Source: Paraburkholderia podalyriae (GTDB lineage: Bacteria; Pseudomonadota; Gammaproteobacteria; Burkholderiales; Burkholderiaceae). From it: DNA of 64,000 nucleotides. Within the stretch, counting starts at the first letter, position 1, and each line of letters begins with the position of its first letter. The stretch covers positions 29,376 to 93,375 of the forward strand of contig NZ_VZQQ01000027.1 in NCBI RefSeq assembly GCF_014397785.1, read 5' to 3'. The notes beneath the pieces are model-generated. The model worked only from the letters and a program-made list of their open reading frames with translations. It had not been told where the DNA came from and ran no database searches. Shown here one piece after another: positions 34,918-44,810 of the stretch. The translations under genes and the position numbers were made by a program.

Positions 34918-35229
34918 ATGAAGATCATCCGCAGCAGAAGCTTTACCCCGTCGCGTGCCTGGGGCGCGCTCGACATCGCCAACATGAACGGCATCACCAC
35001 GCGTCTGCATTGGACCGACCAGCCGTACAAGTGGCACGTGAACGACGGCGAGGAGGTATTTGCCGTGCTCGACGGGCGCGTCGAGATGCGCTATCGCGAA
35101 GACGGCATCGAACGCTCGACGGTGCTCGAAACGGGTGACGTGTTCTACGCGTCGGTCGGTACCGAGCACGTCGCGCATCCGCTCGGCGCGGCGCGCGTGC
35201 TCGTCGTCGAAACGCAGGGCAGCGTCTGA
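34918..35229 (+). CDS. Small cupin-fold protein
   Basis: 103-residue single-domain cupin. Metal-site positions can be seen in the WHVNDGEEVFAVLDGRVEM and GTEHVAHPLG stretches. Such proteins bind a metal or sugar or act as small isomerases; the function here is open. The start at 34918 lacks a clear ribosome site, and an upstream in-frame GTG at 34885 is possible. Confidence 0.78.
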   Translation: MKIIRSRSFTPSRAWGALDIANMNGITTRLHWTDQPYKWHVNDGEEVFAVLDGRVEMRYREDGIERSTVLETGDVFYASVGTEHVAHPLGAARVLVVETQGSV

Positions 35230-35393
35230 AGAACACCGCAGTTTGACGGCGCGCGCCGGCGCGGCGCCCGTGCGGCGGTCGCGCATAATATTCAGGCGGC
35301 CGGAGACGGCCGCGACTTTATGCAAGCGTGACGGCACGGCAATTGCTACGGCGTCGATTGAATCAGATCGACACACACGTCGAGGAAAATCAG

Positions 35394-36188
35394 ATGACAC
35401 AACAATGGCAACCGACGGGGATGCGCCTGCTGATTGCGGCGGCGCTCGGCGTGATGATTGCGGGCTGCACGACGACGATGCCGTGGGAAAGCACGCCGTT
35501 CTACAGCAACGCGCCGTCGGGCACGACCAGCCTCGCGACCGTCCCGGTGCCCGCCGGCTACTATCGCGTGAATCCGGGCGATACACTGTCCGGCATCGCT
35601 TCGGCATATGGACGCAGCGCGCAGGAAATAGCCGCGTGGAACGGCTTGCCGGTCAACGCGGCGGTCGCGCCCGGCCAGGTGCTGCGCGTGTCGCCGCCGA
35701 TGATCTCGGGCAGCGTGGTGGTCACACCGCCGGCCGCGGTCGCCCCGGGCTCGACGGCGAACCTGCCGCCGGGCGCCGTGCCTGGTGCGCCGGCCGTCGC
35801 GGCCGCGCCGCAGCCGGGCGTCGTGCTCCAGTGGCCGTTGCGCGGGCCGATCCTGCGCGCGTTTTCGCCGGGCAAATCCAACGGCATCGTGATCGGCGGG
35901 CAACCCGGCGATCCGGTCAAGGCCGCGGCGACCGGCCGCGTGGTTTACGCGGGCACCGGCATCGAAGCCTATGGCCCACTCATCATCATCAAGCACAACG
36001 ATTCGCTGATCACCGCGTACGGCCAGAACAGCCAGTTGCTCGTCAAGGAAGGCGACGCGGTCGCGCAAGGGCAGACGATCGGCGAGGTCGGTGTCGATAG
36101 CCGCGGCGTCGCGTCGATTCAGTTCGAAGTGCGCCAGAACGGCCAGCCGGTCGATCCGCTCCAGTGGCTGCCGAAGCCCGGCGGCTGA
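35394..36188 (+). CDS. LysM/degenerate M23 lipoprotein, likely amidase activator
   Basis: 264-residue envelope lipoprotein. The lipobox MIAGC places the lipidated cysteine at residue 24. A LysM peptidoglycan-binding domain (YYRVNPGDTLSGIASAYGRS) is followed by a Pro/Ala linker and a C-terminal LytM/M23 fold. The metal ligands of active M23 peptidases are not kept: the HKGxD position reads NGIVIGG and the HxH position reads IQFEVR. This matches NlpD/EnvC-type proteins, which activate cell-wall amidases instead of cutting peptidoglycan. A GAGGAAAATC ribosome site supports the start. Confidence 0.85.
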   Translation: MTQQWQPTGMRLLIAAALGVMIAGCTTTMPWESTPFYSNAPSGTTSLATVPVPAGYYRVNPGDTLSGIASAYGRSAQEIAAWNGLPVNAAVAPGQVLRVSPPMISGSVVVTPPAAVAPGSTANLPPGAVPGAPAVAAAPQPGVVLQWPLRGPILRAFSPGKSNGIVIGGQPGDPVKAAATGRVVYAGTGIEAYGPLIIIKHNDSLITAYGQNSQLLVKEGDAVAQGQTIGEVGVDSRGVASIQFEVRQNGQPVDPLQWLPKPGG

Positions 36189-36376
36189 GCGTCCCGCTAG
36201 CGTCCGTTGAGTCATCGCGCAGCCGGATCGGCGCGCCTCCCGGGGATGAGCCGGTTTTCAGCGGCGTCTGAATTGAATACACTGTAACGCTCGTTTGCCG
36301 GCGCGTGAGCGCTCCTTGCGGAGTGCGCGCGGCCGGTTGCCGTAGGCTGTCATCCATGGACGCACAGGGACACACA

Positions 36377-37384
36377 ATGATCGATTTGCGCAGCGATACC
36401 GTTACCCGTCCGACTCCGCCGATGCTCGCGGCGATGTCGGCGGCCGAAGTCGGCGACGACGTCTGGGGCGACGACCCCACCGTCCTGCGTCTGCAGGCAA
36501 CGCTGGCCGAGCGCACCGGCAAGGAAGCGGGGCTATTCTTCCCGAGCGGCACGCAAAGCAACCTCGCCGCGTTGATGGCGCACTGCGCGCGCGGCGACGA
36601 ATACATCGTCGGCCAGCTCGCGCACACCTATAAATATGAGGGCGGCGGCGCGGCGGTGCTCGGCAGCATTCATCCACAGCCGCTCGAAAACGCCGCTGAC
36701 GGCTCGATCCCGCTCGACAGGATCGCCGCCGCGATCAAGCCCATCGACGATCACTTCGCGCGCTCGCGGCTGCTCGCGCTGGAAAACACGATCGGCGGAA
36801 AGGTGCTGCCCGCGCAGTACGTCGCCGAGGCGACGCAGCTCGCGCGTGAGCGCGGCCTCGCGACCCACCTCGACGGCGCGCGCGTGTTCAACGCGGCGGT
36901 CGCATCAGGCAAGCCGGTCGCGGCGCTCGCCGGGCCGTTCGATTCGGTGTCGATCTGCTTTTCGAAGGGTCTGGGCGCGCCGGTCGGCTCGGTGCTGGTC
37001 GGCAGCCGCGCGCTGATCGACGTCGCGCATCGCTGGCGCAAGGTGCTCGGCGGCGGCATGCGCCAGGCGGGCGTGCTCGCGGCGGCGTGCCTGTACGCGC
37101 TCGATCACAACGTAGAGCGTCTCGCCGACGACCATGCGAACGCTGCGCATCTGGCGGTGGGCCTGGAGGCGATCGAACAGGTGAAGGTGCAGTCGGTCGC
37201 GACGAACATGGTGTTCGCGCAGTTTCCGCAGCAGCATTGCGCGCCGCTCGAAGCGTGGCTCAACGAGCGCGGCATCCTGACGCAAATGCTGTATGCGTCG
37301 CGCTTCGTCACGCACAAGGACGTGTCGCGCGACGATATCGATACGTTCATTGCCGTGGTGAAAGGGTATTTCTCGGCACGTTGA
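36377..37384 (+). CDS. ltaE: Low-specificity L-threonine aldolase
   Basis: 335-residue PLP enzyme of the threonine aldolase/beta-eliminating lyase family. It cleaves L-allo-threonine or threonine to glycine and acetaldehyde. The N-terminal DLRSDTVTRPT motif and the PLP-lysine region CFSKGLGAPVGSV are visible. The ATG at 36377 is preferred to one at 36356. It is the only gene of its strand between the LysM protein and glgP. Confidence 0.93.
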   Translation: MIDLRSDTVTRPTPPMLAAMSAAEVGDDVWGDDPTVLRLQATLAERTGKEAGLFFPSGTQSNLAALMAHCARGDEYIVGQLAHTYKYEGGGAAVLGSIHPQPLENAADGSIPLDRIAAAIKPIDDHFARSRLLALENTIGGKVLPAQYVAEATQLARERGLATHLDGARVFNAAVASGKPVAALAGPFDSVSICFSKGLGAPVGSVLVGSRALIDVAHRWRKVLGGGMRQAGVLAAACLYALDHNVERLADDHANAAHLAVGLEAIEQVKVQSVATNMVFAQFPQQHCAPLEAWLNERGILTQMLYASRFVTHKDVSRDDIDTFIAVVKGYFSAR

Positions 37385-37803
37385 TCGCGACGCATCGATT
37401 GTAAGCGGGGCGGCCCGCGCAACTAACCGTCAATCCCGCCCGACCCCTCGAGATCGGCGCGCGCCCGCCACCAAATCCATCATGCATTCGGGGCTTCATC
37501 AGCCGGTCATGCATCGAAAAAATAATCGATGTGCGTCAAATCGATTCACGCCCGCCGATGCACCCCGCGAGCGCCGCAACCACGCGGCTTTGCACCAGAT
37601 CCGGGCGCGCGCCGCGGCGGCATCCGCCGGCATCCGACCAGCACACCGGGCACGGCACGTGCATGATCGTCCGCTCGCGCGCTGGTGTGCGCGAGCCCTA
37701 AAATGTCCTACTCTGTTTCTTTAACCGCTCCGACAGGCACGCGCCTTCCCGTCCGTCTCCAGTGCGGTTCGCGTCTGCCATGTCGAACTTCCCGGAGGCT
37801 TCG
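37385..37803. other. Intergenic region upstream of glgP
   Basis: A long GC-rich stretch without a convincing gene. A likely -10, TAAAAT, lies at 37699-37704, about 100 bases before the glgP start, with no good -35. A repeat-like CCGCCGGCATCCG-type stretch near 37620 was seen but appears random. Confidence 0.4.
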
Positions 37804-40257
37804 ATGACAGCCGTCGATCTGGAATTCGACCAGCTCAACAGTACCGTCGACGCGCTACGGCGCTCAATTTCGAATCGCATGATGTACGGCGTCGGCAAGG
37901 ACGCCGTCACCGCACACCCGCACGACTGGCTGCACGCGGCCGCGCTGGCCGTGCGCGACCGGCTCGTCGCGCGCTGGATGAAGACCACGCGCCTGCAATA
38001 CGAGCAGGACGTGAAGCGGGTCTACTACCTGTCGATGGAGTTTCTGATTGGCAGAACCTTTGCCAACGCGCTGCTCGCGCTCGGCATCCACGATCAGATG
38101 AAGGAGGCGCTCGCGAGCCTCGGCGTCGACATGGACGCGCTGATCGATATCGAACCCGACGCAGCGCTCGGCAATGGCGGCCTCGGCCGGCTCGCCGCGT
38201 GCTTTCTCGACTCGATGGCGACGCTCGGCATTCCGGGCTTCGGCTATGGCATCCGTTACCAGTACGGCATGTTCCGTCAGGAAATCGTCAACGGCGAGCA
38301 GGTCGAGGCGCCCGATTACTGGCTGCGCGCCGGCAATCCATGGGAATTTCCGCGGCCAGAAATCAAGTACATGGTGCACTTCGGCGGCCGCACCGTGCAG
38401 CGCGGCGACAAGACCGAATGGATCGACACCGAGCATGTGAACGCGACCGCGTACGACACCGTGATCCCCGGCTACGCGACCGACGCGACCAACACGCTGC
38501 GCCTGTGGTCCGCGCGCGCGACCGAGGAACTCGACCTCGGCGCATTCAATCGTGGCGACTACCGCAACGCGGTCGACACCAAGAATATGTCGGAGAACGT
38601 GTCGCGGCTGCTCTATCCGGACGATTCGACGCCGGCCGGCCGCGAGTTGCGACTGCGCCAGGAATATTTCTTCGTATCGGCGACGATGCAGGATCTGATC
38701 CGCCGCTATCAGCGCACGCACAGCACGTTCGGACGCTTCTCGGAGAAGGTCGCGGTGCATCTGAATGACACGCATCCGGTGCTCGCGATTCCCGAGCTGA
38801 TGCGCCTGCTCGTCGACGAGCATCATGTGCCGTGGGACAAGGCGTGGAAACACGTGACGCAGATCTTCTCGTACACGAATCACACGCTGATGCCGGAGGC
38901 GCTCGAAACCTGGGATGTCGAAATGTTGTCACGCCTGCTGCCGCGGCATCTCGAGATCATCTTCGAAATCAACGCGCAGTTTCTGAAGCACGTCAGCGAG
39001 CACGCGGGCCACGACGCCGAGATGATCCGCCGCATTTCGCTCGTCGATGAATATGGGCAGCGGCGCGTGCGCATGGCGTATCTGGCGATCGTCGCGAGTC
39101 ACAAGGTGAACGGCGTGTCAAAGCTGCATTCGCAGCTGATGACCCGCGACATTTTCGCCGACTTCGCGCGCATCTATCCCGAGCGCTTCACCAACGTGAC
39201 CAACGGCATCACGCCACGCCGCTGGCTCGCGCAGGCGAGTCCGTCGCTGTCGTCGCTGATCGATTCTCGCATCGGCAAGCATTGGCGCAGCAATCTGTTC
39301 GAGCTGGAGCAACTGCGCAATCTGCGCAAGGACGACGAGTTCGTCGAAGCGTTCCGCGAGGCCAAACGACAGAGCAAGCTGCGGCTCGTGCACCGGCTCG
39401 CGCATCACACGAAGCTGCGCTTCGATCCGGATGCGCTGTTCGATCTGCAGGTCAAGCGCATTCACGAATACAAGCGGCAACTGCTCAACGTGCTGCACGT
39501 GATCGTGCGCTATAACGAGATTCGCGCGAATCCGGAGCGCGACTGGGTGCCGCGCGTGGTGATGTTCGCGGGCAAGGCCGCGTCCGCGTACCGGATGGCC
39601 AAGACGATCATCAAGCTGATAGGCGACGTCAGCGAGAAGGTCAATTACGATCCGCTGATCGGCGATCGGCTGAAAGTCGTGTTCGTGCCGAACTACGGCG
39701 TAAGCGTGGCCGAGCTGATCATTCCGGCGGCCGATCTGTCGGAGCAGATCTCGATGGCCGGCACCGAGGCGTCGGGCACCGGCAACATGAAGCTCGCGCT
39801 CAATGGCGCTTTGACGATCGGCACGATGGACGGCGCGAACATCGAAATCCGCGACGCGGTGGGGCCCGACAACATCTTCATCTTCGGCCACACTGCCGAC
39901 GAGGTGGACGACCTGCGCGCAAGCGGCTACCGGCCGCGGCGTATTTACGAGGAGAACGAAGCATTGCGCACCGCGCTCGATCAGATTCGCTCGGGCTTCT
40001 TTTCGCCGGACGATCCGCTGCGCTTTTCGGATATCTTTCACACGCTGGTCGACTGGGGCGACCACTACATGGTGCTCGCCGATTTCGACGCGTTCGCGAA
40101 GGCGCAGAACGAAGTGGATGCGCGTTTCGTCGACCGGCACGCGTGGGCCGAAAGCGCGATCGAGAACGTCGCGGGCATGGGGCAGTTCTCGTCGGATCGC
40201 ACGATCGGCGAGTATGCGCGCAATATCTGGCGCGTCAGTCCGCTCAGTCTCGACTGA
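37804..40257 (+). CDS. glgP: Glycogen/maltodextrin phosphorylase
   Basis: 817-residue PLP-dependent alpha-glucan phosphorylase that releases glucose 1-phosphate from glycogen. The PLP-lysine motif EASGTGNMKLALNGALTIG and the active-site region with NDTHPVLAIPELMR are intact. Length is normal for the bacterial family. The CGGAGGCTTCG ribosome site fixes the start at 37804 rather than the upstream in-frame ATG. No other glg genes are visible nearby. Confidence 0.95.
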   Translation: MTAVDLEFDQLNSTVDALRRSISNRMMYGVGKDAVTAHPHDWLHAAALAVRDRLVARWMKTTRLQYEQDVKRVYYLSMEFLIGRTFANALLALGIHDQMKEALASLGVDMDALIDIEPDAALGNGGLGRLAACFLDSMATLGIPGFGYGIRYQYGMFRQEIVNGEQVEAPDYWLRAGNPWEFPRPEIKYMVHFGGRTVQRGDKTEWIDTEHVNATAYDTVIPGYATDATNTLRLWSARATEELDLGAFNRGDYRNAVDTKNMSENVSRLLYPDDSTPAGRELRLRQEYFFVSATMQDLIRRYQRTHSTFGRFSEKVAVHLNDTHPVLAIPELMRLLVDEHHVPWDKAWKHVTQIFSYTNHTLMPEALETWDVEMLSRLLPRHLEIIFEINAQFLKHVSEHAGHDAEMIRRISLVDEYGQRRVRMAYLAIVASHKVNGVSKLHSQLMTRDIFADFARIYPERFTNVTNGITPRRWLAQASPSLSSLIDSRIGKHWRSNLFELEQLRNLRKDDEFVEAFREAKRQSKLRLVHRLAHHTKLRFDPDALFDLQVKRIHEYKRQLLNVLHVIVRYNEIRANPERDWVPRVVMFAGKAASAYRMAKTIIKLIGDVSEKVNYDPLIGDRLKVVFVPNYGVSVAELIIPAADLSEQISMAGTEASGTGNMKLALNGALTIGTMDGANIEIRDAVGPDNIFIFGHTADEVDDLRASGYRPRRIYEENEALRTALDQIRSGFFSPDDPLRFSDIFHTLVDWGDHYMVLADFDAFAKAQNEVDARFVDRHAWAESAIENVAGMGQFSSDRTIGEYARNIWRVSPLSLD

Positions 40258-40341
40258 GTGCGCGATGCCGCCAACGTGGTCGTGCGGGGCTGGTTCCGAT
40301 CGGTCGCGCGCGGCGTTGTCATGTTTGCTCGTCGCACCGCG

Positions 40342-40737
40342 TCATGCCTTCGGCGCCGCCGCCGCCTTCGCCGCCTTCGCCCGATGCACGGCCTCGCCGA
40401 CGCGTTCGACGAACTCGCGATCCGTGCTCATCAGCGCCTCGCGCTCGCCGTCGGCCGTCTTGACCATCAGCCGATGTGTGACGTCCTGGGTCACCCACGT
40501 GAGCCAACCGACCACGATCAGCATCAGCCCGCATACGATGCCCACCGCCGAATGCAGCAAGCCGCCGACGATCGCGCCGATCAACCCGGCCACCGAGATC
40601 ACGAGCGGCACGACCTTGTTCTTCTGCACGGTGACGACTTGCACGTCGACGATATCGCGCAGCGGGAAGACCTGGCCCGCGGACGAGAGAGCGTTGCGCG
40701 TGACCGACACGCCGCGATCGTTGAAAGGGGTTTCCAT
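40342..40737 (-). CDS. DUF6232 family membrane protein
   Basis: 131-residue protein with two transmembrane segments (about residues 44-83) flanked by a polar N-terminal domain and a basic, alanine-rich tail. It resembles the DUF6232 family, function unknown. The start is the first ATG at 40737. It is convergent with glgP. Confidence 0.8.
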   Translation of the reverse strand: METPFNDRGVSVTRNALSSAGQVFPLRDIVDVQVVTVQKNKVVPLVISVAGLIGAIVGGLLHSAVGIVCGLMLIVVGWLTWVTQDVTHRLMVKTADGEREALMSTDREFVERVGEAVHRAKAAKAAAAPKA

Positions 40738-41204
40738 CGTTCCAATGCAAGGGTTGTGAAGGGCGCAGCGTAGCAGAGTTCATCAATTACCTGAAGTTAC
40801 GGACTTTTTCGTCCTTTCTCAGGGCCGTGGAGCAAAGGAGCACAAACTTCAGTGATTAAAAAAATCAGTTATGGGAGCCCCCGGCGCAAGATGTGACGAA
40901 GATTGGGCGGCGATCGCTCCGACGCTCTTATTGCGACAGAACCGCGGAGGGTCAGTGACGTTATTGCGTGGCGACAACATCGGCAAGCGCCCGGTTGAGC
41001 AATGCCAATGCGTGCGCTTCTCCGCCTGCATTGGCACGCATTACACAGCAGAAAAATTTCGCACCTTATACCCGCTTTCCCTGTCAAAAGATAAGGCCGC
41101 CCGAACCGCCGTTCAGGGCGCCGGGCACGTCCGCGCCAACCGGCACGGGTTGTGCACGTGATCTCCTGCACGCATTCGACATCTGAAGAACAAGGAGGGC
41201 GGTC
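40738..41204. other. Divergent intergenic region upstream of pdhA
   Basis: No defensible gene. It holds the inverted repeat at 41003-41036, an AT-rich stretch with an A-run at 40858-40864, and a poor match to a sigma-70 promoter around 41040-41080. The pdhA ribosome site is ACAAGGAGG. Confidence 0.45.
41003..41036. repeat. Perfect 9-base inverted repeat upstream of pdhA
   Basis: TGCCAATGC at 41003-41011 and GCATTGGCA at 41028-41036 with a sixteen-base loop, about 170 bases before pdhA. It could be an operator or the stem of a leader structure. Confidence 0.5.
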
Positions 41205-42320
41205 ATGACCACGACTGCCAGTTTTCACATCGGGTATACGCGATATCTCGGTCCCGAAAGCGAGCCCGTGCAGCCATTGCCGGCCTTTGCGCAGGAACCT
41301 GAGGCGCTGATTTCCCTCTATCGCGCGATGGTGCTGACCCGCGCATTCGATACCAAAGCAGTTGCGCTGCAGCGCACTGGCAAACTCGGCACGTTCGCAT
41401 CGTCGGTGGGGCAGGAGGCGATCGGTGTGGGCGTCGCGAGCGCGATGCAAGCCGATGACGTGCTGTTCCCTTCGTACCGCGATCATGCGGCGCAATTGCT
41501 GCGCGGCGTCACGATGACGGAAAGCCTGCTGTATTGGGGCGGTGACGAACGCGGCAGCGACTTCAGCGTGCCGCGACTCGACTTTCCGAATTGCGTCCCC
41601 ATTGGCACGCAGGTGTGCCATGCCGCCGGTGCGGCCTACGCGTTCAAGCTGCGCGGCGAGCCGCGCGTCGCCGTGACGATCTTCGGCGATGGCGGCACGT
41701 CGAGGGGCGACTTCTACGAAGCGATGAACATGGCGGGCGTCTGGCAGGCGCCGCTCGTGCTCGTCGTCAACAACAACCAGTGGGCGATCTCGGTGCCGCG
41801 CAGCACGCAGAGCGCGGCGCAGACGCTCGCGCAGAAGGCAATCGCGGCGGGCATCGACGGCTTGCAGGTCGACGGCAACGATGTCATTGCCGTGCATCAG
41901 GTGATGCACGCGGCACTCGCGAAAGCGCGGCGAGGCGACGGCCCGACGCTGATCGAAGCGCTCAGCTATCGACTCGGCGATCACACCACCGCCGACGATG
42001 CAACGCGCTATCGCGACTCGGATGAGATTCAGAAGCAATGGGGCTACGAGCCGCTGCTGCGTTTGCGCAAGTATCTGATGCGGATGAACGTCTGGGACAA
42101 GGCGCAGGACGAGCAACTCGGCCGCGCGTGTCACGCGCAGGTCGAAGCAGCCGTCGAGGCGTATCTCGCCGTGCCGCCCCCCGATACATCCGCAATGTTC
42201 GACCACTTGTACGAGACGCTGCCGCGTGCCATGCGTGAGCAACTGGAAAGCGCGCAGCGATTCGCGCCGATAGCGGGCAATGGTCGGCATAGTCGGAACG
42301 GAGGCAACGGCCATGGCTGA
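41205..42320 (+). CDS. pdhA: Pyruvate dehydrogenase E1 component, alpha subunit
   Basis: 371-residue E1alpha of the heterotetrameric 2-oxoacid dehydrogenase type. The thiamine-diphosphate motif GDGGTSRGDFYEAMNMAGVW...NNNQWAIS is clear, and the phosphorylation-loop region GYRLGDHTTADDATRYRD-type stretch is present. With E1beta it decarboxylates pyruvate (or a related 2-oxoacid) and acetylates lipoyl E2. Its last eight bases overlap pdhB. A branched-chain E1 is the main alternative. Confidence 0.87.
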   Translation: MTTTASFHIGYTRYLGPESEPVQPLPAFAQEPEALISLYRAMVLTRAFDTKAVALQRTGKLGTFASSVGQEAIGVGVASAMQADDVLFPSYRDHAAQLLRGVTMTESLLYWGGDERGSDFSVPRLDFPNCVPIGTQVCHAAGAAYAFKLRGEPRVAVTIFGDGGTSRGDFYEAMNMAGVWQAPLVLVVNNNQWAISVPRSTQSAAQTLAQKAIAAGIDGLQVDGNDVIAVHQVMHAALAKARRGDGPTLIEALSYRLGDHTTADDATRYRDSDEIQKQWGYEPLLRLRKYLMRMNVWDKAQDEQLGRACHAQVEAAVEAYLAVPPPDTSAMFDHLYETLPRAMREQLESAQRFAPIAGNGRHSRNGGNGHG

Positions 42321-43293
42321 TCTGAACATGATCGATGCGCTCAATCTGGCGCTCGCGTACGAACTCGAACACGATCCCGCCGTCGTGCTGCTCGGCGAGG
42401 ACATCGGCGTGAATGGCGGCGTGTTTCGCGCGACGGTCGGCCTGCAGGCACGCTTCGGCGCACAACGCGTGCTCGATACGCCGCTCGCCGAAACAGCGAT
42501 CGCGGGCACCGCAATCGGCATGGCGGCGATGGGATTGAAGCCCGTCGCCGAGATCCAGTTCAGCGGGTTTCTGTATCCGACGATCGATCACGTGCTCAAT
42601 CATGCGTCGCGTTTGCGGCATCGGACGCGCGGACGCCTAACCTGCCCGCTCGTGATCCGCGCGCCGTGCGGTGCAGGCATCCATGCACCCGAGCATCACT
42701 CCGAAAACCCCGAAGCCCTGTTCGCGCACATTCCCGGCTTGCGCGTTGTCACGCCTTCGTCGCCGGCGCGCGCGTACGGGTTGTTGCTGGCCGCGATTCG
42801 CGATCCCGACCCGGTGATCTTCTTCGAGCCGACGCGCCTCTATCGGCTGTTCCGGCAGACAGTGGAAGACAACGGCGAAGGGCTGCCGCTCGACACCTGC
42901 TTTACGCTGCGCGACGGCTCGGATGTGACGCTGGTGTGTTGGGGCGGTGCCGTGCAGGACGCACAAGGCGCCGCCGATCTGCTGGCGCAGGAAGGCGTGA
43001 TGGTCGAAGTGATCGACGTCGCGACGCTTAAGCCGATCGACATGAACACGATCCTGGCCTCGGTGGCGAAGACGGGCCGCTGCGTGATCGTGCACGAGGG
43101 CTCGCGCACGGGCGGCATCGGCGCGGAGATCGCCGCCAATATCGCCGAGCGCGGACTTTATTCGCTGCTCGCGCCTGTGCAGCGCGTAACCGGCTACGAC
43201 GTCGTGGTGCCCCTGTACCGGCTCGAGAACCAATACATGCCAGGTGTCTCGCGCATCGCCGCCGCGGTGAGGCAAGCTATGGAGGCGTCATAA
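42313..43293 (+). CDS. pdhB: Pyruvate dehydrogenase E1 component, beta subunit
   Basis: 326-residue E1beta with the N-terminal ALNLALAYELEHDPAVVLLGEDIG thiamine-binding domain and a C-terminal transketolase C domain. The start at 42313 is supported by GGAGGCAACGG and overlaps pdhA by eight bases, indicating coupled translation. It forms the alpha2beta2 E1 with PdhA. Confidence 0.9.
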   Translation: MADLNMIDALNLALAYELEHDPAVVLLGEDIGVNGGVFRATVGLQARFGAQRVLDTPLAETAIAGTAIGMAAMGLKPVAEIQFSGFLYPTIDHVLNHASRLRHRTRGRLTCPLVIRAPCGAGIHAPEHHSENPEALFAHIPGLRVVTPSSPARAYGLLLAAIRDPDPVIFFEPTRLYRLFRQTVEDNGEGLPLDTCFTLRDGSDVTLVCWGGAVQDAQGAADLLAQEGVMVEVIDVATLKPIDMNTILASVAKTGRCVIVHEGSRTGGIGAEIAANIAERGLYSLLAPVQRVTGYDVVVPLYRLENQYMPGVSRIAAAVRQAMEAS

Positions 43294-43297
43294 AGCC

Positions 43298-44416
43298 ATG
43301 AAAATCTTCAAACTGCCCGACCTGGGCGAAGGCTTGCAGGAAGCGGAGATCGTCGAATGGCATGTGAACGATGGCGATGAAGTGCGCGCGGATCAACCGT
43401 TGCTGTCGGTCGAAACGGCGAAGGCGATCGTCGATATTCCGTCGCCGCAATCCGGCCGCATCACGAAGCTGTTCGGACGGACGGGCGATATCGTGCATCT
43501 GGGCGCGCCGCTTGTCGCGTTCGAAGGCGAGGGCGACGATGCAGACGCGGGCACTGTCGTCGGCCATATGGAAGTTGGCCAGCATGTCGTGCAGGACGCG
43601 CCTGCGTCGCTTGGCACGAGTGGTGGCGTCGGCGCGGGCGGCGGTGTGATCAAGGCGATTCCAGCGGCGCGCGCGCTTGCGCGCAAGCTGGATGTCGATC
43701 TCTCGATGGTGACGCCGTCCGGCCCGGAAGGCGTCATCACGGCGGCTGACGTGCAGCGCGTCGCGAAGATAGCTGGCGAAGTCGGCCCGCCCGAAGTGCT
43801 GCGCGGCGTGCGGCGTGCGATGGCGCAGAACATGGCGCGCGCGCAAAGCGAAGTGGCCGCCGCGACCGTGATCGACGATGCCGACATTCACGCGTGGCCG
43901 CCGCACACCGACGTGACGATCCGTCTGATCCGCGCGCTGGTCGCGGGCTGCCGCGCTGAGCCGGCACTGAACGCATGGTTCGACGGCCATACGGGGCGAC
44001 GCCACGTACTGGAGAAGATCGATCTCGGCATTGCCGTCGATCTACCCGATGGGCTATTCGTGCCGGTGCTGCGCGACGTCGCGCATCGCGATGCGGCGGA
44101 TCTGCGCGGTGGTCTCGACCGGATGCGCGCCGATATCCGCGCGCGCAAGATTCCGCCGGAAGAAATGCGCGGCAACACGATCACGCTGTCGAACTTCGGG
44201 ATGATTTCGGGGAAGTACGCAGCGCCCATCGTCGTGCCGCCGACCGTCGCGATCCTCGGCGCGGGGCGCATCCACGAACAGGTGGTCGCGGCAGACGGCG
44301 TGCCTGCCGTGCACCGGATCTTGCCGCTCAGCCTGACGTTCGATCACCGCGTCGTGACAGGCGGCGAAGCGGCGCGCTTCCTGGCGGCGACGATCGCGGA
44401 TCTGCAGAACGCGTGA
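43298..44416 (+). CDS. pdhC: Dihydrolipoamide acetyltransferase (E2)
   Basis: 372-residue E2. The N-terminal lipoyl domain has the lipoylated lysine in VETAKAIVD (Lys44), followed by a short peripheral E1/E3-binding domain (about residues 115-150) and a C-terminal acyltransferase domain. The catalytic His is in DHRVVTGGEAARF, where the usual DHRxxDG aspartate is replaced by T; the same variant is common in Gram-negative relatives. It starts five bases after pdhB. No E3 gene follows, so E3 must come from elsewhere. Confidence 0.88.
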   Translation: MKIFKLPDLGEGLQEAEIVEWHVNDGDEVRADQPLLSVETAKAIVDIPSPQSGRITKLFGRTGDIVHLGAPLVAFEGEGDDADAGTVVGHMEVGQHVVQDAPASLGTSGGVGAGGGVIKAIPAARALARKLDVDLSMVTPSGPEGVITAADVQRVAKIAGEVGPPEVLRGVRRAMAQNMARAQSEVAAATVIDDADIHAWPPHTDVTIRLIRALVAGCRAEPALNAWFDGHTGRRHVLEKIDLGIAVDLPDGLFVPVLRDVAHRDAADLRGGLDRMRADIRARKIPPEEMRGNTITLSNFGMISGKYAAPIVVPPTVAILGAGRIHEQVVAADGVPAVHRILPLSLTFDHRVVTGGEAARFLAATIADLQNA

Positions 44417-44525
44417 TAGCCGGTAGTCCCATCAAGGCACGGGTTCTGGCAGCGAAACGCGCGCAACATGCATCGCCCTTGCGATGGGCAGCAGGCAACC
44501 GTCGTCGCGCCAGTATGCGTTGAAT

Positions 44526-44810
44526 TCAAGTTTGCAGAAGATCGCCTGGCGTGTGCTCGGCGTAATTCGCCAGCATGGCATCGATAAGAGCGCGAGCCTC
44601 GCGGTCGATGCACGTGAGAGCAACGCTCTCCGACTCGTATGTAACGGGATCGGCGAAGTCACCGGCGACGTGTTGTTTTCGTGTCCTTCTACGTAACGAC
44701 CACGTGACGCGATACGTCAGCGCGATTCCATCGGACAAATGGACCGTGCGCGGCTCCATGTGCGCTTCGATAACATATCCGCGATAACGCCCGACAATGT
44801 GATGTTTCAT
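44526..44810 (-). CDS. Hypothetical protein
   Basis: 94-residue soluble protein, I know no family. It has an N-terminal beta-rich part (HHIVGRYRGYVIEAHMEPR) and a helical C-terminus. It is convergent with pdhC. A start at 44810 is the first ATG. Confidence 0.5.
   Translation of the reverse strand: MKHHIVGRYRGYVIEAHMEPRTVHLSDGIALTYRVTWSLRRRTRKQHVAGDFADPVTYESESVALTCIDREARALIDAMLANYAEHTPGDLLQT

Noticed and set aside
37600..37660. CCGCCGGCATCCG-type repeats upstream of glgP
   Set aside because: Low-complexity GC-rich sequence without consistent unit length or spacing.
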